Below are positions 10,932 through 20,749 of a stretch of 64,000 nucleotides of DNA, one piece after another. The first letter of the stretch is position 1, and each line of letters starts with the position of its first letter. The translations under genes were made by a program, and so were the position numbers. The stretch comes from Pseudeuparius sepicola. Its lineage: Eukaryota; Arthropoda; Insecta; Coleoptera; Anthribidae. Where the stretch lies: NCBI GenBank assembly GCA_963920635.1, contig OY987298.1, positions 33,945,787 through 34,009,786 on the forward strand. Reading direction: 5' to 3'. Below the pieces are notes generated by a model. The model worked only from the letters and a program-made list of their open reading frames with translations. It did no database searches and had not been told where the DNA came from.

Positions 10932-11698
10932 TTTGTAAGATTCAGATATCTTGAGGACACCCAATTCTCGGAAAATGCGATTGCAAATTGTTAGGTAATC
11001 GACTGGACAGAGGTATTATAGGTTAGTTCTTCTAACCTATATATTTTGTGAGTTCTACTGTAAGAAGTCCCGATTTTGTCAGATGACATTCTCCACAAAA
11101 TCCCTAGGAATTTTCTGTTAACCATGGGTATAGCATTGGTATATTTGTCTCAACCAGTTAATGACGTCACTCGTTGATTTCTGATGTGAAAAGTTACCCA
11201 AGTGATACGAAAAAAGAACATAATAAAATAAAAACCCTATTGCAATCACGTTAATGTCGCTACAAATAAAAATAACTAATGATTACAGCTCATTTTAATA
11301 ATAATTTCAAACGTCATGGAAACACTTTCATTTTGGTATTTTGGTATAATCAGGTACTCGCGTCTGCATCTATGGTGCGTACTCAGGCAAATTTTATTTC
11401 GGTGTTGTGAAGTGACCGTGAAGGTTTTCCGGATGGTTCAAAAGGTTTCAAACTTTGGGCAGTGAAAATATTCGCGGGATTTGTACGTTTTGTGTGTTTT
11501 ACCGTTATCTGTGTTGTTCTTGTTCGTGTTATTAGTAGTTATCCATTGTGCAAATGGTTACTGACCTGGACTTATGACCCGGTTGCTGCATTAATGCCAA
11601 CTTATGATGGCGAAATTACCAGTTGACAGTCCCAGTCAGGACTTCTTAAAATAATTTGACTATACTGTGTACACAAGAGATATGGAGGTGGGGAGAAT
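10932..11698. other. UQCRB upstream region and intergenic DNA
   Basis: The UQCRB promoter should lie just above 10931. A short hairpin ATAGGTTAG...CTAACCTAT is at about 11017-11042. The segment 11380-11640 is less AT-rich and GT-rich (TTTGTGTGTTTTACCG) and could be an untranslated exon, but nothing supports a call. Confidence 0.35.
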
Positions 11699-11810
11699 TA
11701 GAGGCCCTGTATGACACAAAAAGTGACAGTTATTCGTTTGTTAAAACGAATAACTGTCACTTTTTGTTAAAACGAATAACTGTCACTTTTTGTGTCATAC
11801 AGGGCCTCTA
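11699..11810. mobile_element. 112-bp hairpin MITE of the TAGAGGCCCTG family
   Basis: Almost pure terminal inverted repeat: TAGAGGCCCTGTATGACAC followed by AAAAAGTGACAGTTATTCG and the inverse, with one arm segment duplicated. It is flanked by a perfect 8-bp target duplication GGGAGAAT (11691-11698 and 11811-11818). Its ends match those of the 1,970-bp element at 24984-26953, so it is a miniature of that family. Confidence 0.9.
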
Positions 11811-11818
11811 GGGAGAAT

Positions 11819-12292
11819 GAGCGGCAAGCTGCGCTAACTCAAGAACGTTAAACCAGATTTAACGTTATTGGCGCCAACTGACTAATTTTGTCTCACTAAC
11901 AAACCTAGGTATTGGAAAATACTTACCGGAAAAAAAGATATATTTCCCTCACGCCATTCTCTTGTAAAATTCTTACAGTCATTCACAGAACACGACATAA
12001 CTCTAAAATCAATGGAAATCACTTCGAAAACTCCAAATAAAAACAGGTAAGCACTCCTCACCCAAGGATGGTTCAGAGAAATTGAGGAATGGTTACACCA
12101 TCCTTGCTCCACACCAGCCGGTAAAATGTCAAAATAGTCTTCAAAACGGCCGGCAGATTGTAGACGAAATTCATGATGCGTACAGTAACAGTGGCGTTAT
12201 AATATGATGCGCGGAGGGCAAAGCCCCAGACTAATGGTTCTCCCTAACCTCGTGCCTAACCTTTATTATATATTTTGTGATTTCTCCTAAAC
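11819..12292. other. Intergenic DNA, no gene recognised
   Basis: Nothing beyond short unsupported frames was seen. Confidence 0.4.
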
Positions 12293-12310
12293 ATATGTTA
12301 CGGCTAATAC

Positions 12311-12336
12311 CACAGACTAACGGCTATTTATTCTGT
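12311..12336. mobile_element. 26-bp hairpin insertion, 8-bp repeat GCTAATAC
   Basis: CACAGACTAACGG...TTCTGT is flanked by GCTAATAC at 12303-12310 and 12337-12344. The opposite arm of the same MITE (about 12595-12615) reads CTCGTATTAGCCG with no insert, so this is a clear insertion. Confidence 0.8.
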
Positions 12337-12491
12337 GCTAATACGAAAAATTAGTTAATTGTTAATTCGCGTTTCCGCCGGCTAATTCGGGAATTAACCA
12401 ATACAGCCGGTTAACATGGCAAGATATACATATATTTTAAGAATTTTCGCAAATTATCCGGTTAGAACGCGAATTATACGCTGGATAATAC

Positions 12492-12507
12492 CCCAGAAAC
12501 TTTTCTG
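12492..12507. mobile_element. 16-17-bp hairpin insertion, 8-9-bp repeat GGATAATAC
   Basis: CCCAGAAACTTTTCTG lies between GGATAATAC at 12483-12491 and 12508-12516. The insert plus the next G is palindromic. Confidence 0.65.
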
Positions 12508-12759
12508 GGATAATACGCGAAACTAAGACACATTCGGGTTTTACCCTCAGCATCTGGCTAATTCGCGATTTAGCAGGCTGAAACGCGAATTAACTAATTT
12601 CTCGTATTAGCCGTAACATATACACCGCGAGGCAAAGGCACGAAAGGGTGAATTTAATGCAACAAGCTACATTATGAACATTTATATTTTTATTAACTAA
12701 AATGAAGTGACAGTGAAGTGGATAATATTGAAACAAACGTAATAAAGTCACTAAAAATA

Positions 12760-13450
12760 AAAGAAAACCCTTATATAAGTACCTATCTCAGAGAAATAAC
12801 CAAGGATAGAGGGAGTAAGAACAAAAAGTAAACAAAGCCAACATCTTTTTGAGTGATGCAGCGTACTCCATTGTTTACAGCATTTCATTTCAAAATAGAA
12901 GGGTTTAATAATGAGATTCAATGAAGGCACACCTCCCATAACGCTAAATTAACAAATGTAGTTATTAATTTCTTGTTTGTCACAATTTTAAACTAAAACT
13001 AAATTGCAGTGTAATTATAGTATCTAATTATCACTTTAATAAAATCGTCACAAATACCTCAAACCGCCCGACATGGCAACGCTGCTTTTCCTGCCGCTAA
13101 CTCGGCGATATTTGTTTTGTGTATGCCCAGCATGTCAAGTTTTTCGATTGTTTACGTATGGATTTTTCCCGTTTTTAATTATTTTTCTGTTACTTTAAAG
13201 GCTATGTATTAGTATTTAGGATATAGTGACTGATTTTTTATACCATGGGACGCAGAAAGTGTGTGGTATGTGACTAAATTGATATTTCTCAGGACATAAC
13301 CTATCTCAGGTAAACGTTGTACACACGGGCCTAATGTTTGTTTACTTCGGTAAATTTGCATAAGATGTTGGTTGACTACAAATGTATGTATTTTGAGGCT
13401 GTTGCTCCCTCTATCCTTGATTATTTCTCTGAGGTACCTATACACCCTAA
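12760..13450. repeat. Diverged inverted repeat pair
   Basis: The block at about 12777-12840 (ACCTATCTCAGAGAAATAAC, then AAGGATAGAGGGAG) returns inverted at 13385-13442. The arms are clearly diverged. The frames predicted across the arms are shadows of the repeat. Near 13243 a short frame MGRRKCVVCD is followed by a stop and looks like decayed coding sequence, but I cannot identify it. Confidence 0.45.
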
Positions 13451-13640
13451 TTGAATAAATATTATATAATAAATGAAAATAAGAAATATCATTTACTCGC
13501 TAATTTCTTTAGATTTCTATCAGCCTTTTGCGACATTCTCACATTTTGAATCTTTAGATAATTATTGAGATTTGTACACGGGTTTGCCAATATAGCCGAT
13601 TTTACAATTAACCGATGATAGGATACACCATACACCGCAA

Positions 13641-13713
13641 CATGGCCTCCTACGATTTACGGCTCTCTTCGCGTCCTTTCCGCGAAGAGAGCCGTAAATC
13701 GTAGGAGGCCATG
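13641..13713. mobile_element. 73-bp perfect hairpin insertion, 8-bp repeat CACCGCAA
   Basis: Two perfectly complementary 33-bp arms (CATGGCCTCCTACGATTTAC inward) are separated by a 7-bp loop. CACCGCAA stands immediately outside on both sides (13633-13640, 13714-13721). Perfect complementarity implies recent origin or ongoing correction. Confidence 0.8.
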
Positions 13714-13796
13714 CACCGCAAGCACAATTTCCTGTTCCTGATAACAGTGATAACAACGACATTTTTTTGCAGAATTTTGTTATAAATAAATCAAGC

Positions 13797-13835
13797 AGTT
13801 TAACCGGCACCGTCGGCGACGGTGCCGGTTTAACT
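13797..13835. repeat. 39-bp near-perfect hairpin
   Basis: AGTTTAACCGGCACCGTC is followed by a 3-bp loop and its near-exact inverse (one mismatch). No flanking direct repeat is visible. Confidence 0.75.
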
Positions 13836-14362
13836 CCCCTTGGAATTTGGAATAGATTCTGTCAAATCGTCGATGGAGGAAATCAATGGTCAAATAGACG
13901 AAGAGTCGGGGCGGTTGGGCAGTTCGTTACCAGCTGTATTCGAGGTAATGCAGTGGCGTAGAGTTTGCGTTTTTGTGCAGTGTAGAATATCTACCGTTTT
14001 AAGTTCTTAATATTGTTATTTTATCCTGGCGAAGAATGTCCCCAAAACCCTTCATAACAGTACTCGATAGGCAGAAAAAATGTTATATAAATCGTTTGAA
14101 ATGACCTAAAACCGGTTTTGTAATATTATGTAAACCAAATCCGAAACGTTTGTCAAGCTCCTTTCATCCCTTAGATAATGATTTGGGATATATGTTTTAC
14201 TGAATATTTTCAAATAAAAAAATTGAAGTTGTCTGGATAAGTATAAGTATAAACAAATTTAATGATTGTGTATAAAACATCTGTAAAAAGTTGTTTGAAA
14301 TATTTTTGAGACTACCTATTACTAACATTTTAACGATATTTTCAAAGAGACAGGTAGTAATA
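13836..14362. other. Intergenic DNA, no gene recognised
   Basis: Short unsupported frames only. Confidence 0.4.
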
Positions 14363-14606
14363 TTTACTAAATCAAACGAACTTACCTTAAGTGAAGTTCG
14401 AGTGTAATTATATGAGGCGTCCCGTCCGAATAGATCACTTTGTTCACTAGGTAGTACCGCTTCTCGGTGCTAGATGGCGCACACAGTTTAAAGAAGAAAT
14501 CCTCTTGTCCTTCCTCTGTCATTATTGGTCCCACCTACTCCCGTCATTTTAGTTTCATATAATTACAATCGAACTTCACTTAAGGTAAGTTCGTTTGATT
14601 TAGTAA
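14363..14606. repeat. Inverted repeat enclosing a partial DIRS end
   Basis: The arms 14363-14415 and 14555-14606 are nearly perfect inverse copies (ACTAAATCAAACGAACTTAC onward). The enclosed DNA (about 14416-14546: GGCGTCCCGTCCGAATAGAT onward) matches ~130 bp of the element's far end (18136-18273, inverted). It is a second terminal-repeat copy outside the apparent element boundary, possibly a circle-junction or internal complementary remnant typical of DIRS replication, or an adjoining solo end. Confidence 0.7.
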
Positions 14607-14681
14607 TTATATCTCGGCGTCCCGTCCGAATAGATTACTTTGTTCACTAGGTAGATGTTTAAAGTGTTTTTTGCTTACATA

Positions 14682-14706
14682 CACGATACAAGCTCTGTGT
14701 ATCGTG
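14682..14706. mobile_element. 25-bp hairpin insertion, 8-9-bp repeat GCTTACATA
   Basis: CACGATACA...TGTATCGTG is flanked by CTTACATA (14674-14681, 14707-14714), nine bases if the preceding G is counted. Confidence 0.75.
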
Positions 14707-14774
14707 CTTACATAATAAAAAACCATTGTGTAGCAACCAATTGTTTTATTCTTATTATTTTTAAATAAGGATTG

Positions 14775-15230
14775 CCCTTGCAAAATTGGCCTGAGTCAGC
14801 TATGGGCCTATTATAGAACTTTGCAAACGTTTTTGAGCCCTCAGGCCCTTTCGGCAGTTTTTCGTATAACATTTAGGGCGACTCCATTCCTAAAAGCCAA
14901 TGAAGTGGCGGCATGCCTTGTCGAGTAGGGTGTGAACATCCCTACGTCAATACCTGCTCTTCCCATGACCTCCCTAATCCACTAGCATAGGGTCTGGCTT
15001 GTTGCTGTTATGGAAAGGCGTCCTTGACGTTAAAAAAATAATCATTCCTGGCCCTCCTGTCTGAGCTCTGATGTTCTTTCAACATGTTACTATAGCTGGT
15101 GCAGCACATACGTTTGGTGATTCTTTGAAATACAGTATCGTATTGCTTGTTGGTTGCAGCTGACAGTGAATCTAATGCGACTCCAAGTGTGTCTTCTGGG
15201 ACCCCTTTTTTCCTGAATGCTTCGCAGATA
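14775..15230 (-). pseudogene. Tyrosine recombinase of the DIRS element, internally deleted
   Basis: The N-terminal part (about 15230-15060, minus) reads EAFRKKGVPEDTLG then SLSAATNKQYDTVFQRI, the usual DIRS recombinase core-binding start. The C-terminal part (about 14990-14780) reads IREVMGRAGIDVGMFTPYST then RHAATSLAF and, after a stop and frameshift, SKTFAKFYNRPI with the presumptive catalytic Tyr. The middle, which should carry the first catalytic Arg, is missing between about 15060 and 14990. DIRS recombinases join the linear cDNA circle to the genome; this one cannot be functional. Confidence 0.85.
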
Positions 15231-16970
15231 AAAGGCTGGCAACCAGGGTAAGTCTCTCCGCGAATGGGTGAGGTTCCCTAAAAGGTGAAAGCAGTAAATC
15301 AATTTTTGGTCCCAAGTGTATTGGCTTTGAAATGCTAAGTTCCTCAAAAAGGGGAAACCAGGCTTGCGCTGGCCAAAAAGGGACTACCAAAATACCTTCT
15401 GCAGAATCGGTTTTTATTTTCTTGAGTACTCGGAGTATTAACGAGAAAGGTGGAAAAGCATAAAAGAAATAGTTTTCCCAAGACCAAGTAAATGCATCTC
15501 CTGCTAAACACTCTGGGTCTGGGAACCATGAAAGGTATTTGGAACATTTCCTGTTTGCATATATGAAGCAAAAAGATCAATGTCAGGGATTCCAAATGCC
15601 TCTATGATTTCTCTGAAAGCTGTCTCCGACAATTCCCACTCTGTTTCTGTAGAAAGTATCCTGGAATTTCTATCTGCTTTATTCTCTTTCGATTTGACAT
15701 ATGTAGCATGAATCCAAATGTTCTTGGATTCACACCATTGCCATATAATTCTAGAGAGTAAATTCAGCTCCGGGTGTTGAATACTTCCCATGCGATTAAT
15801 ATAACACAGGGCTGTCGAATTATCAACTTTAATAAGAATACTTTTTGAATTAAAACCGGCAGCGAAACTCTTTAACCCCAATTCTATTGCCTTTAACTCC
15901 AAAAAATTTATGTGCTTTAACAATTCTTTGTCATTCCACCAACCATGGGCATTTCTGTTTTCACACCATGCCCCCCATCCTGTTTTTGAAGCATCTGTAT
16001 AAATTACAAGGTCAAATCTGTCCTCCCGTATTTCGTCAAATGCATGAAAAATGTTTGCTTCCCACCAATCTAGGTCTTCTCCTATTTGCTTAATATTAAT
16101 TACCATTTTTGCGTCATAGTTATCCCCACTTTTTCGTAAGGCGAGGTATTTTTGCCTTTCGAAATTTTTGACATATAGCATACTATATTTTATTGCTGGG
16201 GTGGCAGACACCGGCAAGCCAATGAATTTGGCAAAGTCGCTAATTTTGCATACTTGTTTATTTCTGATATTTTGGACAGCATTGTATACTTTTTGTTTTT
16301 TGTCCATTGGCAACGTTACTCGCCCTTGTGTGCTATCAAAAATAAACCCTAGAAATGTACAGGCATTTGATGGATCCAAACAACTTTTGTTGTAATTCAC
16401 TATGAATCCCAAATTTGACAGTGTTTTTTACACAATCTTGGTCTGTGCTTGACACAGATTCTTGGAACTTGAAAAGATACAGAAATCATCTAAGTACACG
16501 CAACATTGGTACACAACTGAACTCTTATAATCTATCGCGATAATAAAATCGGAAGTATTTTCGGAACTCTTTAGCCACAGGGATGCAAAAATAGGCATCT
16601 TTTAAATCAATACTGGTCATAAAACAACCAGGTTGAACTAATTTGACCGCAGTTCTAAAATCTTCTAATTTGAAGTGGGGAGGTTCTAGGTATTGGTTAA
16701 GCATTTTTAAATTTAAATTAAAACCGGTAGCCCCCTTTAGATTTTTCCCTCCAGAAATATGGGGAAATAAACTGGCCCTTGTCATATTCACACTGACTAA
16801 TTATTTTTTCATTCAGCATTGTTTGGATAATTTCTTCCAATCTTGTAAGTTCTTCGTGAGAAAAACTTGGGTTTTTAACAATTTTACGCTGAATGGGACT
16901 TTCGGTAAAAGGAATTTTGTATCCTTGCACCCAGTCCAGAATTTTTTTGTTGGGGTGAGTTTCCTCCATT
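15231..16970 (-). pseudogene. DIRS reverse transcriptase-RNase H, broken
   Basis: On the minus strand the RT begins near 16969 and shows MTSIDLKDAYF (first catalytic Asp) near 16610. YLDD lies at 16497-16486, but the segment between FRFYYR and the YLDD block is much shorter than normal, so the motif B region is deleted. RNase H follows: YTDASKTGWGAW, NFLELKAIELGLKSF, KVDNSTALCYINRMGS and ATYVKSKENKADRNSR in 16410-15640. The DIRS-specific linker PDIDLFAS follows and, in another frame, VVPFWPAQAWFPLFEEL near 15390. At least two frame changes and one in-frame stop are present. Confidence 0.9.
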
Positions 16971-18016
16971 CTTGTAAAAAATGTCGTGTTCTGCCACCTA
17001 ATTTCTCTACCTCCGGTCCTTGGGATATTTCCTTGTGTTCTTGGCTCCCCTTGGAGGAGCTGGCCCTTTGTACCGTGGTATGTGGCATCCTCCCTTGCTG
17101 CGGCGGGCCCCTGTAGTTTAAAGACTTTACCTCAGGTCTCCCTGGTGTCCCTGTTTTTAAAACCTCTCCTGATGAGGCTGCTTTTAGATGACTTGTTCTC
17201 TCAGGGGCTTTATTAGCCTTTACCCTGTCTCTGAAATCAACCCCAATTAAATATTGATCAATAGAGCTAGTTTCGCATAGTTCTTTGACTGTTTTATTTA
17301 GTGTAGGTACTAGCGCAGCCCTCCTTGCCAATGGCATTGTGTGGTGCAAGTCACACAAGATTCTGCCCACATCGCTTAGCGGAGGCAACAAATTGCCTCT
17401 CAGATTTTTGGTTAGTGTCTTGTGTCAGTAACCAGTTTAAAGCCTCTCCCAAGAGGCTAAGGCAGAACAAGCGTTTTTCGATAACAATTCCGACTTCGAG
17501 TCTGGTTTTAGTCCATTGGCAATCATATGTGCCCACCTGGTTTTTCCAGCACTATGCAATTCAATTTGTTTCGTACCGATCGCTTGTAGATCATCACTAA
17601 GAAAGGACGTTTTCCTCTAATGCTTCAGTTGTGTCAATTATTATGACATCCCCATCCTCAGAAATCCTGCGTTCTGGAGATGGGGCCGCCAGTGATCTGG
17701 CGTCCCCCAGCGGGCTAGCGGAGTACCGGCTCGAACCAGCCTCTGTGGTATCTTGTGACCTGCTGGCTGTAGGCGGCGGCGTAAAACTCGGACATATCGA
17801 ATGCCCTCCTTTTATCTCTCGTGATGAAAATCTCGTGTTTCGATCACTATTTTGCCGCCTTTCAGGATACCTGTTTTTCTCTTTTTGCGAACGGACTCTG
17901 GAACCAGAACAAGATGGCTTCTCGTGGCGTCTTACCAAGGTTTCGAGTCGTTTCACTATTTTGTAGAGCTCCCTTCGGGATGGTCTGCTCTCCGACTCGG
18001 AATCGGAGCTATCCAA
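16971..18016 (-). pseudogene. gag-like region of the DIRS element
   Basis: Two minus-strand frames (18016-17597 and 17391-16813) precede RT. The first starts MDSSDSESESRPSRRELYKI and is Ser/Arg-rich with a short coiled-coil-like stretch (LYKIVKRLETLVRRHE). The second has LPPLSDVGRILCDLHH, a segment shared by many DIRS gag/RT linkers. A frame break separates them. DIRS gags are poorly conserved, so the call rests on position and composition. Confidence 0.65.
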
Positions 18017-18283
18017 TTCTGAATCTGAAAAGTACCTATCGCTTCCTTTTTCGATGCTTGTTGGATTTTTCCATTTTCTGTAAAAACAATAGATGAGCTT
18101 GGATTAATAAGGTGCGCACGCTTCCGCACAAAGAAACGTAATGACGGGAGCAGGCGGGACCAATAATGACAGAGGAAGGACAAGAGGATTTCTTCTTTAA
18201 ACTGTGTGCGCCATCTAGCACCGAGAAGCGGTACTACCTAGTGAACAAAGTGATCTATTCGGACGGGACGCCGAGATATAATT

Positions 18284-18744
18284 CGCTGTTATTAGTTATA
18301 ACCTCAACAAATGAAGTTTAAGCAGAAATAATTCATCCTTATTCATTTCACATGCCTGTTTTTTTTCGTTACTTCAACAAATATTTTTATTTATTCTAAT
18401 CGAACTAATTTTCCTAATTTAACAAAATGGCCTTATTACAAAATGCCCTGATACTCCTCTGTAGTTTTGAATTGATTTTCCTGAATACATCTCTGATTTA
18501 TATTAGCGGATATTTTCTCGCACCAACCGTTCTTGTATTTTCTCAAGATTAATAAGTGTGACGTTGCAGCGGAGGGGATGGCTGTAGTAGGCCTCATAGA
18601 GATCTATAGATCTGTAGAGATCTATATGATTCCAGAACATAATCCACTATTCTGTGACAATATTATAAATATGCCATAGAGATCATATATATATATATGC
18701 TCTGATATCTGATATGCATATACAATGCTGATATGATAATAGCT
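18284..18744. other. Spacer with short palindromes
   Basis: AT-rich DNA with GAGATCTATA-type palindromes at 18597-18632 and (AT)n near 18685-18700. No gene seen. Confidence 0.45.
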
Positions 18745-18885
18745 ATGTTCGCGGAGCGATTCCGAACTAATCCTGAACTAGTAAACGTCAATGTGATTGG
18801 TTCAAAGAAATTCTAAAAATTCAAATTCACCAATCAAATTGACGTTTAGTAGTTCGGGATTAGTTCGGAATCGCTCCGCGAACGT
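18745..18885. mobile_element. Hairpin MITE (~141 bp)
   Basis: GTTCGCGGAGCGATTCCGAA, then CTAATCCTGAACTA and AAACGTCAAT, are repeated inverted at the right end with few mismatches. TA bases at both edges suggest TA target use. Confidence 0.8.
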
Positions 18886-19024
18886 ATAGAATAATAGGAA
18901 TGCATCAATTAATGTGATGGGGCTTTCAAAAATTTGGGCACTTGTGATATGGCTTGACGGATTCCATCCACATTCCATCATAAAATTTTAAAACTTTACT
19001 TTCCATGACATGATTCCATTACTG

Positions 19025-20726
19025 TCTTAGATGTTGAAAATTTACTTGATTGCCTAGTTTCCTTGGAGGCGATATATATCATATTTTGATTCTGGGAGAC
19101 TTTAATATTCCGTCTTATAGCGAATACCTGGATACTGGACGTGGAGATCCTCGTGTGAACTCAATAATTAATTTCGCCAATATTTTGGGTGTGAACCAGT
19201 GCAATTTTGTTCGCAATGACAATGGTCGAATCCTGGATTTGATTTTCGAGAGAGGCCTAGACTGTTCGGTTTCTAGATTCATTGATATTCTCACTGGAGA
19301 ACAAGCGCATCACTCAGCACTTGTTATTTCCTTCTATGTTGGCGGACCTCGAACAAGAATATACGATCGTATTGATTTTCAGGGAAGCTACAGTTTTAGA
19401 AGGGCTGATTTGCCCACTCTCTATGAAAGCTTACTTCAGACAGATTGGTCTTTTTTGGAGGGTATTACGGATGTGGATACTGCTTGTAGCAGATTTAATG
19501 AAATCCTTTATCGGCTTTTGGACCGAACGGTACCTAAAGTTAAAGAGCCACGTAATTTCAAGCATCAGTACCCACCCTGGTACACTAATGATATCATCAA
19601 CAACATTAAAATTAAATCTAGGTTACATAGGGTTTTCAAAAGAACAAGAGATCTCAATGTGTATGCTGAATTTCGTGAAATAAGAGCCAATATAAAGCGT
19701 CAAGTAGACATCGCCTACCGTAATTATATCGGTGGTATACAGGATAGAATAATAAACGATCCTTCGCGGTTCTGGTCCTTCATTAAGACCAAGACCAGCT
19801 CATCCACAGTCCCTAACGTTGTTAAAAATGGCACTAACTTTTCTAGGAAGCCTTATGACATTGTCAACAGCTTCGCAAATTTTTTTGCGACTGCGTACAA
19901 TCCCCCATCTTTCCGTTCTGGCAACACGACCCCAGACCATCAGGCCCAGACCTCTTACCACCTTTTTTAAATCGGGATTGCGCTCCAATATTGTCGAAAC
20001 CACTCAAATTGATCTTCAATCTATGCTTACAAGAGGAAAAGATTCCATGCTTTTGGAAGGATGCGAAAGTGTGCCCAGCTCATAAATCCAATGCTCCAGA
20101 TGATGTCAGGAACTACAGACCAATTTCGATTATAAGTAACTTTCTTAAAGTGTTTGAGTTCTTGCTATGTGATCGAATTACTTTCTCTATTAAACATCAA
20201 ATTTCCCCACAATAACACGGTTTTGTGAGAGGGCGGTCTACGAGTAGTAACCTTTTCATTATCACTCAATACATCGCAGACGCCCTCGACACTGGTGGCC
20301 AAGTCGATGTGATATACACGGATTTCTCCAAAGCATTCGACAGGCTCGACCACAATATTTTACTGGAAAAACTTGCTCAATTTGGTTTTAGTAGTAAATT
20401 GATCAACCTTATTGATGACTATCTGAGGGATACGTCAATATGTCTCACTCAATGGATTCAGGTCTATCGACTACGTGGCCACATCCGGCGTGCCACAGGG
20501 GTCTGTCTTGGGTCCTTTATTATCTAACATCTCCATAAATGATATAGGAAACAACTTAGAAATAGAATATCTATTATATGCAGATGGTTTGAAGATCTAT
20601 TGTATGATTGGTGATATCTCGGACTGTAACCGCGTTCAAGATAACATCAATAAACTGTGTGACTGGTGTGGCTCGAACAATCTTTACTTAAATATTTCAA
20701 AGTGCAGGGTCATGTCGTACTCTACT
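19025..20726 (+). pseudogene. Jockey-like LINE: endonuclease C-terminus and reverse transcriptase, 5'-truncated
   Basis: The endonuclease part carries LILGDFNIPS near 19090 and HHSALVISF near 19315. A linker (PPWYTNDIINNIKIKSRLH) follows, then RT motifs in shifting frames: PISIISNFLKVFE (20120), YTDFSKAFDRLDHNILLEKL (20310), GVPQGSVLGPLL (20485) and LLYADGLKIY (20571-20600). The catalytic YADD reads YADG, removing an essential Asp. Several frameshifts and stops (19968-19970, about 20213, about 20500) make it non-functional. The frame stops where (TAA)n and the Dong-type element begin; its RT C-terminus resumes at 24062. Confidence 0.88.
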
Positions 20727-20749
20727 AAAATAATAATAATAATAATAAA
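20727..20749 (+). repeat. (TAA)n microsatellite, left flank of the Dong-type LINE
   Basis: TAATAATAATAATAATAA abuts the 5' end of the R4/Dong-type element; a matching tract follows its 3' end at about 23615-23635. Dong elements are known to insert in TAA repeats. Confidence 0.85.

Larger units (their letters stand above)
12293..12621. mobile_element. Foldback MITE (~329 bp) with two internal hairpin insertions
   Basis: Ends are ATATGTTACGGCTAATAC and its inverse (12604-12621), followed inward by GAAATTAGTTAATT and AATTCGCGTTTC in both arms. The left arm is split by a 26-bp hairpin insertion (12311-12336) and the right half by a 16-17-bp hairpin insertion (12492-12507). No coding content. Confidence 0.85.
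14606..18283 (-). mobile_element. DIRS-type tyrosine-recombinase retrotransposon, decayed
   Basis: Inverted terminal repeats (TATATCTCGGCGTCCCGTCC at 14608 and inverted at 18283; ~48 bp matched) enclose minus-strand gag-like, RT, RNase H and tyrosine-recombinase sequence in the DIRS order. Inverted termini and a recombinase in place of a DDE integrase define DIRS elements. All proteins are broken by stops, frameshifts and internal deletions, so the copy is dead. A 25-bp hairpin insertion (14682-14706) sits just inside the left end. Confidence 0.9.

Noticed and set aside
10932..10964. Longer UQCRB start at 10964
   Set aside because: It would need a TTG start; the ATG at 10931 gives the expected length and N-terminus.
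13641..13713. microRNA precursor
   Set aside because: Perfect 33-bp arms with a 7-bp loop and an 8-bp direct repeat fit an inserted hairpin better than an imperfect miRNA stem.
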